The notes beneath the pieces are model-generated. The model worked only from the letters and a program-made list of their open reading frames with translations. It had not been told where the DNA came from and did no database searches. A DNA stretch of 64,000 nucleotides from Picosynechococcus sp. PCC 7117 (GTDB taxonomy: Bacteria; Cyanobacteriota; Cyanobacteriia; Cyanobacteriales; MRBY01), in assembly GCF_001693275.1 (NCBI RefSeq), contig NZ_CP016477.1:124001-188000 (forward strand), in the 5' to 3' direction. The position numbers and the translations under genes are program-made. This document shows positions 57,767 to 64,000 of the stretch, in pieces (position 1 is the stretch's first letter; the number at the start of each line of letters is the position of its first letter).

Positions 57767-58753
57767 TTAGGCGATCGCCTTGAGATTTTCCTCGATGTGC
57801 GCCTGGGGATCATGGTCACGAATTTGGCGAATAAAGAAATCCTCTAGGGAAACTCGCGCCAATTTCAAATCTAATAATCGCGCCTTCATTAAGCTCAGGG
57901 AAGCAATGAACTTTTGGGGATCTCCCTCCAAATGGCCGATCCAATGGTGATCCTTGCGGGCTAAATCCGGCACCCAAGACCGTAACGCTGCCTCGGTACC
58001 CCCTTCGATGACGACTTGATAGCGATCTGCTGCCCCCAAAAGCTCATCTAAAGTACCTTGGCAGATAATTTCCCCCTTCGACAAAATCGCCAGGCGATCG
58101 CAAATTAGTTCCACATCCGCCAAAATATGCGAATTAAAGAAAATCGTTTTTCCCTGGGCCTTTAGGGACAAAATAATTTCTCGCACTTGGTAGCGACCGA
58201 GGGGATCGAGGCCCGACATCGGCTCATCGAGGAAGACTAAATCAGGATCATTGATTAACGCCTGGGCCATCCCTACCCGCTGGAGCATCCCCTTGGAATA
58301 TTTGCGGAGTTGCCGCTTTTTCGCCACTTCCTGGGCCAGTCCCACCGTATCCAGCAGTAATTTAATCCGCTTTTGTCGCTTGCCGCGCGGAATCTGAAAT
58401 AAACCCGCCGTAAAATCTAGAAATTCCCAGGCCGTCAAAAAGTCATAGAAATAAGCATTTTCCGGAAGGTAGCCAATGCGCTGTCGGGTCTGGCGATCGC
58501 CAAACGGTTTCCCCAACAGCGTCGCATTGCCCCCAGTCGGTCGGATAATCCCCAACAGAATTTTCAAAAGGGTGGTTTTTCCCGCTCCGTTCGGCCCCAG
58601 TAGCCCAAAGGTTTCTCCTCCCAAGACTTCGAGGGAACAACTTTTCAGGGATTCACTGGTTTTGTTGAGCCAAAAGCCGGTACGGTAAGTTTTGCAAAGG
58701 TCCCAGGTCTTGACCACTGCCATACCATCGGAGGAAGGAGATGCGGACTGCAT
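57767..58753 (-). CDS. ABC-2 type transporter ATP-binding protein
   Basis: 328-aa ATPase of the NatA/CcmA-like exporter family. Walker A GPNGAGKTT, signature KYSKGMLQRVGMAQAL, Walker B DLVFLDEPMSGLDP, switch His in FNSHILADVELICDR, and a C-terminal ~90-residue extension typical of ABC-2 ATPases. Permease subunit not adjacent. ATG at 58753 is preferred; no strong Shine-Dalgarno is seen. Substrate unknown. Confidence 0.88.
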   Translation of the reverse strand: MQSASPSSDGMAVVKTWDLCKTYRTGFWLNKTSESLKSCSLEVLGGETFGLLGPNGAGKTTLLKILLGIIRPTGGNATLLGKPFGDRQTRQRIGYLPENAYFYDFLTAWEFLDFTAGLFQIPRGKRQKRIKLLLDTVGLAQEVAKKRQLRKYSKGMLQRVGMAQALINDPDLVFLDEPMSGLDPLGRYQVREIILSLKAQGKTIFFNSHILADVELICDRLAILSKGEIICQGTLDELLGAADRYQVVIEGGTEAALRSWVPDLARKDHHWIGHLEGDPQKFIASLSLMKARLLDLKLARVSLEDFFIRQIRDHDPQAHIEENLKAIA

Positions 58754-58905
58754 AGGGCAATTTCGTGACAAATTGAAACAATTTAGGGAATTTCAGGCTA
58801 AGCGTTTGAACCAAACGACAAGATCGATAAAATATAGTCTGGTTGATTATATTAAACTTTTAACCAAATTCTTTTTCTGTTGAGAGCATTGAGAGGAAAA
58901 CTCCT

Positions 58906-59259
58906 TTGAAAAAATTACTTGCTATTGCTTTAACCGTACTTGCTACTGTTTTTGCCTTCGGGACTCCTGCATTTGCCGCTGACGCTGCTGCTGGTGCCCA
59001 GGTATTTGCCGCTAACTGTGCCGCTTGCCATGCTGGTGGTAACAACGCAGTCATGCCCACCAAAACCCTAAAGGCTGATGCCCTAAAAACTTACCTCGCT
59101 GGCTACAAAGATGGCAGCAAGTCCCTCGAAGAAGCGGTTGCCTACCAAGTAACCAACGGACAAGGGGCAATGCCTGCTTTCGGTGGTCGTCTAAGCGATG
59201 CTGACATTGCTAACGTTGCCGCTTACATCGCTGACCAAGCAGAAAACAACAAATGGTAA
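58906..59259 (+). CDS. petJ: cytochrome c6 (soluble electron carrier)
   Basis: 117-aa lumenal haem protein carrying electrons from cytochrome b6f to photosystem I or a terminal oxidase. Signal peptide KKLLAIALTVLATVFAFGTPAFA, with cleavage after AFA; mature protein ~93 aa. Haem-binding CAACH and axial Met in GQGAMPAFGG. The only usable start is TTG at 58906, with GAGGAAA seven bases upstream; no in-frame ATG precedes it. Cyt c6 often replaces plastocyanin when copper is low. A strong terminator follows. Confidence 0.97.
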   Translation: MKKLLAIALTVLATVFAFGTPAFAADAAAGAQVFAANCAACHAGGNNAVMPTKTLKADALKTYLAGYKDGSKSLEEAVAYQVTNGQGAMPAFGGRLSDADIANVAAYIADQAENNKW

Positions 59260-59303
59260 ACGACTGATTGCCTCAAAATCAGTTGCAATCCATTCCCCAT
59301 AGA

Positions 59304-59335
59304 CCAGTTATTTAAGCAAAATAACTGGTTTTTTT
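59304..59335 (+). terminator. terminator of petJ
   Basis: Perfect 10-bp arms CCAGTTATTT and AAATAACTGG (59304-59313, 59319-59328) followed by a T tract. Confidence 0.9.
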
Positions 59336-59455
59336 ATGGCGATTGACCCTTTCGACAGATGAGCTTCAGAACAAAAAACCTCCCCAGATGGAGAGGTCAA
59401 GAAATAAATTAATCAAATCAAAGCATTCGTTTTTGAGATTTACCGCAACAGTGGC

Positions 59456-60757
59456 CTAGACAAACCACTCGTCCATTGCCTGTTCTTTGGTGTTGGTATT
59501 CCGAGAAGGAGTCGCCCGGTCAAAAGTCATGTGAATCGAACGGGTTTGTTCCCCATCGGCAGCCACGGCCACAATTGGATAATCGATATTGCCGTCCTGG
59601 AAAGACATCTGGAAGCGGAATGTGCCGTCTGGATTCAGTTTGATCGGTTGACCACCAATGGTGACAGTGGCATCGGGTTCCGTCGCACCGTAAACAATCA
59701 ACTCTGCATCGGCCACGAGCCAGAATTTCCGGGGACGCGCTGGTGGCATCGACGCAAAGCCAGCACCGGACATATTCAAGCCGGACATATTGAGACCAGA
59801 AACGTTGGGGGCTGCCCATAGTCCTGCTCCAGAGGGGAAGACATAGGAACTGATGGATTCTTGGGGCGGTACTGAGCCAGCCACATGTTGCATCGAACCA
59901 AACAGAGATCCAGCAATACGTTGGGCTTCGAGGGATTGGAGATCGCCAAAGATTTCGTCGTAGATGGGACTAGAGGTACTTTCGGCAGCGGCGGCAGCAG
60001 CTTCTGCTTGTTTCTTGGCTGGGGGTACCAGATTGTAAACGGTTTTTCCTTTCAGTTCTTCATCCCACTGGACGGTCACAAAGATGTCTTCTACCCAGTC
60101 GCTGGGATAGACGGGGGGAATGCGAATTGCGGTGGAGCGGGCCAAGCTTAACCAACGGCCATCGGCGCAACGGTAACCGATTTCGACAACGTAATCGCGA
60201 TCGCTAACGGGGACGGGGAAATACCATTCCCGTGCCATTTCATCACACAAATATTCTTGGACGTTGTGGGGGGTCTGGTAGTCGAGGTTGATATCCGTGA
60301 CGTCATAGAGGCGCAGGGCGATCTGCTGGCCCCCTTGGTTGCGCAGGTATTGCTTGTGGTCGTTGGGGATATCCCAGTAGGCGTAGGCCCATTGGGGATC
60401 GCGGGGTAAGAGAACGATGCGACTTTGGCCATAGCCGCCGGGGAGGTCACCGAGGTCTTCATCGACACTGGCGAGATCGAGCTCGATGGGATCATCTTGA
60501 CCAACTTCAAATTTTGCTGCTTCCACTTGAGTTTCCTCCTCTTGGCTATTGACTGGGGTGATGGATTCAGTTTTGTCGGGGGTGACTGAGGCTTTGGGAT
60601 TGTCGTAGCTTGAGCGTTTTTTCACCTCAGCGAGGAGTTGATCTTTGCGCATCCGACTATAGCGGCTGATGCCAAGTTTGCTGGCGAGCTTCCGTAGTTG
60701 CCTCAGGGTCATATCTTCTGGGTTGTCTGCGAATCCATTGCCTACTGTGGTGGTCAT
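59456..60757 (-). CDS. DUF4912 domain protein with N-terminal Rho_N/SAP-like domain
   Basis: 433 aa. The N-terminal ~40 residues (MTLRQLRKLASKLGISRYSRMRKDQLLAEV) resemble the Rho N-terminal/SAP-type nucleic-acid-binding helix-extension-helix. An acidic linker precedes the DUF4912 region (SRIVLLPRDPQWAYAYWDIP, then VVEIGYRCADGRWLSLARS). A short tandem repeat (GLNMSGLNMSGAGF) links to a C-terminal beta domain (FWLVADAELIVYGATEPDATVTIGG). ATG at 60757 is chosen because GGAGGAG precedes it. Function unknown; common in cyanobacteria. Confidence 0.82.
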   Translation of the reverse strand: MTTTVGNGFADNPEDMTLRQLRKLASKLGISRYSRMRKDQLLAEVKKRSSYDNPKASVTPDKTESITPVNSQEEETQVEAAKFEVGQDDPIELDLASVDEDLGDLPGGYGQSRIVLLPRDPQWAYAYWDIPNDHKQYLRNQGGQQIALRLYDVTDINLDYQTPHNVQEYLCDEMAREWYFPVPVSDRDYVVEIGYRCADGRWLSLARSTAIRIPPVYPSDWVEDIFVTVQWDEELKGKTVYNLVPPAKKQAEAAAAAAESTSSPIYDEIFGDLQSLEAQRIAGSLFGSMQHVAGSVPPQESISSYVFPSGAGLWAAPNVSGLNMSGLNMSGAGFASMPPARPRKFWLVADAELIVYGATEPDATVTIGGQPIKLNPDGTFRFQMSFQDGNIDYPIVAVAADGEQTRSIHMTFDRATPSRNTNTKEQAMDEWFV

Positions 60758-61077
60758 GGGATGGGCTCCTCCGTTGCACGAATTTTGGACTGATACAGGG
60801 TAGGCGCTTGCATCGGTTTTTTTGGCGATCGCCTGTTGTTTCATGTTTTAGCAGAGAATCCTGGGTTTCGTGATCCCAAAAGTCAAGATATGTTGACTTT
60901 TAACGAATTCAATGGCTTTCAGTGATTTTTTATGTCAGGAAACTATGACTTTTGTATCTGGAGTAAGTATTTGTGCTTGGTTAAAAAGACGAATTTGAGT
61001 GATTCTGCCCCGGGCCATAGGCAAGGGATTTGGAAATCCGCTAAGATGACATCGCCCATTTGTAACATCCCGACATT

Positions 61078-62418
61078 ATGATTCGCCTCGAAACGGTTTC
61101 TCCCCACCAGCAACTTGTGATTACGCCGCCTGCATCGGGCCTCAGTTTGCAGGGAAAGGTGCGGATTCCGGGGGACAAGTCCATTTCCCACCGGGCGCTG
61201 ATGTTGGGGGCGATCGCCGAAGGCGAAACGATCATCGAAGGCTTGCTATTGGGCGAAGATCCCCGCAGTACGGCGGCCTGTTTCGCGGCGATGGGGGCCA
61301 ATATTTCAGAATTAAATGAAACGGAAGTCCGGGTGCAGGGGGTCGGCCTCGGTAATCTGCAAGAACCAGATAATGTCCTCGATGCGGGCAACTCCGGCAC
61401 TACGATGCGCTTGATGATGGGTTTGCTGGCTTCGTCGCCGGATCGCTTTTTTGCCGTGACGGGGGATGGTTCCTTGCGATCGCGGCCCATGTCTCGGGTT
61501 GTCAATCCCCTAAAGGAAATGGGGGCACAAATTTGGGGCAAAAAAGGCAATACCCTCGCTCCCCTGGCGATTCAAGGGCAACAACTCAAGGGAATTCATT
61601 ACCATTCCTCCATTGCGTCAGCCCAGGTCAAATCCTGTGTATTATTGGCGGGACTCTTGGCAGAGGGGCAAACCACCGTCACCGAACCTGCCCTTTCGCG
61701 GGATCACAGTGAACGGATGCTCCGGGCCTTTGGCGCAAATCTCACCATTGATCCCGAAACCCACAGCGTGACCCTTGACCCCTACCCGACGTTGCGGGGC
61801 CAAAAAGTGGTGGTGCCGGGGGATATTAGTTCGGCGGCTTTTTGGATGGTGGCGGCGGCGATTGTGCCCGATTCTGATTTGACCATTGAGAATGTGGGGA
61901 TTAATCCGACCCGCACCGGGATTATTGAAGCGATGCAGATGATGGGGGCGGACATGACCCTGGATAATGCGCGGGAAGTGGCCGGGGAACCGGTGGCGGA
62001 TCTGCGGGTGCAATATTCTCCCCTCAAGGGTTGCACCATCGGCGGCGAGATTATTCCCCGGCTGATTGATGAAATTCCGATCCTGGCGGTGGCGGCCTGT
62101 TTCGCAGCAGGAACAACGATCATCAAAGATGCTGAGGAGTTACGGGTCAAAGAAAGCGATCGCCTCGCAGTGATGGCCGCAGAATTGACGAAAATGGGCG
62201 CGAATATTATCGAGCATCCCGACGGCCTAGAGATCATTGGGGGCGCCTCTTTAAACGGAGCAGAAATGGATAGCTACACTGACCATCGCATTGCCATGAG
62301 TTTGGCGATCGCCGCTTTAAATGCCAAGGACGAAACCCGCATCCACCGGGCCGAAGCCGCTTCCATTTCCTATCCCACCTTTGTCGAAACCCTCACCAAC
62401 GTTTGTCAGTTTGAATAA
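61078..62418 (+). CDS. aroA: 3-phosphoshikimate 1-carboxyvinyltransferase (EPSP synthase, class II)
   Basis: 446-aa shikimate-pathway enzyme joining PEP to shikimate-3-phosphate. Motifs: [66 protein letters not shown] and [11 protein letters not shown]. The set R-x-H-x-E, GDK, SAQ-x-K and N-x-T-R is that of class II, CP4-like enzymes rather than class I (E. coli/plant). ATG at 61078. Ends 9 bp before the convergent P450 gene with no visible terminator. Confidence 0.97.
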   Translation: MIRLETVSPHQQLVITPPASGLSLQGKVRIPGDKSISHRALMLGAIAEGETIIEGLLLGEDPRSTAACFAAMGANISELNETEVRVQGVGLGNLQEPDNVLDAGNSGTTMRLMMGLLASSPDRFFAVTGDGSLRSRPMSRVVNPLKEMGAQIWGKKGNTLAPLAIQGQQLKGIHYHSSIASAQVKSCVLLAGLLAEGQTTVTEPALSRDHSERMLRAFGANLTIDPETHSVTLDPYPTLRGQKVVVPGDISSAAFWMVAAAIVPDSDLTIENVGINPTRTGIIEAMQMMGADMTLDNAREVAGEPVADLRVQYSPLKGCTIGGEIIPRLIDEIPILAVAACFAAGTTIIKDAEELRVKESDRLAVMAAELTKMGANIIEHPDGLEIIGGASLNGAEMDSYTDHRIAMSLAIAALNAKDETRIHRAEAASISYPTFVETLTNVCQFE

Positions 62419-62427
62419 ACGCCCAGG

Positions 62428-63795
62428 CTAGATTTTGCTGCCGTTAAAGCGCATTTTCACCCCCGTTGCAGGAGACAAAACTAACCCCTTGCGTTTGGCG
62501 GCGACGGGCACTTGATCCAGTAGGGTTAAATCGGCTTGGGTGGCGATCGCCGCAAGACCTAAGCGCAACTCCACCATCGCTAAAGCTTCCCCGGCACAAC
62601 GGCGCACACCGCCCCCAAAGGGCATAAATTCGTAGGGCGTAAACTGCCGTTCGAGAAACCGTTCAGGGCGAAATTCCCTGGGGTTGGGGTAGAGATCCGG
62701 GTGTTGGTGGAGCAGATAAATTGACCCCATCAGCACCGTGCCCCCCTCAATGGAATAATCGAGCAACTGGGTGGTGGCAACAGCTTGACGAGCAAAAGTG
62801 AACATCGCCACGGGATTAATCCGTAGGGTTTCATTGCAAACGGCTGCGAGGTAAGGCAAACGGTAAATATCCATCGGGTCAGGATTTTTGCCCAAGGCTG
62901 TGATTTCGGCGCGGACTTTTACCATCACCTCCGGGTGGGTATGGAGCCAATAGGTGCCCCAGGCCATGGCGATCGCCGTCGTTTCGTGGCCCGCAAACAA
63001 CAGCAACATCAGCTCATCGCGTAACTGTTGATCGTCCATGGTGTTGCCCGCTTCGTCAGTGGCTGCCATCAGCAAAGACAAAATGTCAGTTCGCTCCGGG
63101 TCGGGGTGGGCGCGGCGTTCCTGCAATTCGGCGTAGATCAACTCATCTAGGGCCTGGCGATCGCGGATAAAACTGCCCCAGGGACTCCAGGCCCCCAAAT
63201 CCTTTTGTAGCGACGTGAAAAAGAGAAAACTATTGGCGATGGGCGAGGTAAACCGATTTAAAATCTTGCGGGTCATCGCCATAATCGGCGCGTAGCGATC
63301 GCCCCCCTGCACCCCAAAGACCACCTCAATGATCGTGCGCAGGGTAATCTTTTGGGTGATGTCCTGCATCTGGAAAGCTTGGCCCGGCTTTAGCTGGGAC
63401 AACTCCTCCTCAATAATTTGGGTAATGAGCGCCCCATAGTTGTGCATCCGCGCCCCGTGGAAGGCTGGCATGATCAACTTTCTTTCTTGTCGATGGCGAT
63501 CGCCGCTCAAACTCACCAAAGACCGTTGCCCAACCAGGGGTTCAATAATGCCGTTTAACTCCCCAGGGGCCGCAAAAGCCTGGTTACTATTACTGAGCAA
63601 CTGCCGCATCGCCTCAGGATGATAGGCCAAAACCAAGGGCTGGTCATAGCCTGCCGCTGGCATATAGGCGAGATCCGGTGCCAAACTTGCTAAGCGGGTT
63701 AAATATCCCACAGGATTCAACAACGATTGTAATTTTTGCTGAAATTTTCCCGTAGATAAACGCGGAATGGACTTGAATTCAGTGGCGATCGCCAT
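62428..63795 (-). CDS. cytochrome P450 (CYP110-like)
   Basis: 455-aa haem monooxygenase. Visible: the oxygen-activation I helix LLFAGHETTAIAMAW, K-helix ExxR in CNETLRINPV, the PERF region FRPERFLER, and the Cys haem ligand in FMPFGGGVRRCAGEALA. Similar to the CYP110 group of cyanobacteria, thought to act on fatty acids, alkanes or terpenoids. No transmembrane anchor is clear, so it is probably soluble. ATG at 63795 is preferred; an upstream extension to 63915 has no family support. Confidence 0.92.
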   Translation of the reverse strand: MAIATEFKSIPRLSTGKFQQKLQSLLNPVGYLTRLASLAPDLAYMPAAGYDQPLVLAYHPEAMRQLLSNSNQAFAAPGELNGIIEPLVGQRSLVSLSGDRHRQERKLIMPAFHGARMHNYGALITQIIEEELSQLKPGQAFQMQDITQKITLRTIIEVVFGVQGGDRYAPIMAMTRKILNRFTSPIANSFLFFTSLQKDLGAWSPWGSFIRDRQALDELIYAELQERRAHPDPERTDILSLLMAATDEAGNTMDDQQLRDELMLLLFAGHETTAIAMAWGTYWLHTHPEVMVKVRAEITALGKNPDPMDIYRLPYLAAVCNETLRINPVAMFTFARQAVATTQLLDYSIEGGTVLMGSIYLLHQHPDLYPNPREFRPERFLERQFTPYEFMPFGGGVRRCAGEALAMVELRLGLAAIATQADLTLLDQVPVAAKRKGLVLSPATGVKMRFNGSKI

Positions 63796-64000
63796 AGGTT
63801 TGACTCGATAGGGTGAAGGGCCTTGTTTCCCTATTGTGACACTTTTGTCCAGAGAACCATACTCGCTAAAAACGTCCCTAAGCCAGAAAAAATCAGAGTT
63901 TGACGGGAAGCCCAAGGGAATTTTTATAAATTTTTCTTATATAGAACCGAAACTATGACGATATTTTCTTGTATTGACTCTAGTCTATGGTATTGCTAAA

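Overview
This window looks like chromosomal DNA of a unicellular cyanobacterium. It encodes photosystem II D1 (psbA), PsbZ, cytochrome c6 (petJ), the omega-3 desaturase DesB, Ycf20, a Tic20-like protein, a cyAbrB regulator and a COP23-like protein. The palindrome GCGATCGC (HIP1) recurs throughout on both strands. DesB, a moderate base composition and the gene mix fit a Synechococcus sp. PCC 7002-like (Picosynechococcus) strain. That assignment is inference, not a database match.

Layout. 1-8.2 kb: the 3' end of a probable GH57 glycosidase, an aldo/keto reductase, glutathione peroxidase, a GST-like protein, Ssb, a fused two-ATPase peptide-type ABC protein, MurE and a Nudix hydrolase. 8.4-14.8 kb: the GTPase Der, a saccharopine-dehydrogenase-like protein, a formate/nitrite transporter, a 615-bp AT-rich gap, TrmH, a GFA-family protein paired with an Rrf2 regulator, and cyAbrB. 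14.8-19.9 kb: a tightly coupled trio (small membrane protein, MerR regulator, KDPG-type aldolase), a lone sugar permease, MurJ, PsbZ and RibH. 20-27.7 kb: tRNA-Gly(GCC), a class A penicillin-binding protein, an OmpR-type response regulator, a DUF4278 protein, ClpC, Ycf20 and a DUF3611 protein. 28-34 kb: a membrane GTPase, an unknown protein and an RqcH homologue in a row, then CIRCE and GroEL2. 34-44.3 kb: a large hybrid histidine kinase, a GT4 glycosyltransferase, an unrecognised secreted protein, a 5'-nucleotidase and a multi-helix channel-like protein. 44.4-47.3 kb: SRPBCC protein, small unknown protein, EcfA-like ATPase, dUTPase and a coiled-coil protein. 47.5-55.9 kb: psbA, a lytic transglycosylase, desB, Tic20-like, COP23-like, phosphofructokinase and two overlapping conserved unknowns. 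56.2-63.9 kb: phosphoglucomutase, an ABC-2 ATPase, petJ, a DUF4912 protein, aroA (class II EPSP synthase) and a cytochrome P450.

Most genes are single or in runs of two or three, as is usual in cyanobacteria, with many simple hairpin terminators. Recurrent themes are cell wall building and turnover (MurE, MurJ, PBP1, lytic transglycosylase), protein quality control (ClpC, RqcH, GroEL2), photosynthetic electron transport (PsbA, PsbZ, PetJ) and redox defence (Gpx, GST, GFA, Rrf2). I see no insertion sequence, prophage, CRISPR array, rRNA or obvious genomic island. I did not find a convincing new system. The best candidates for unexplored biology are the membrane protein/MerR/aldolase operon, the GTPase/unknown/RqcH cluster, the CBS-containing hybrid kinase and the orphan secreted protein at 39.2-40.5 kb.
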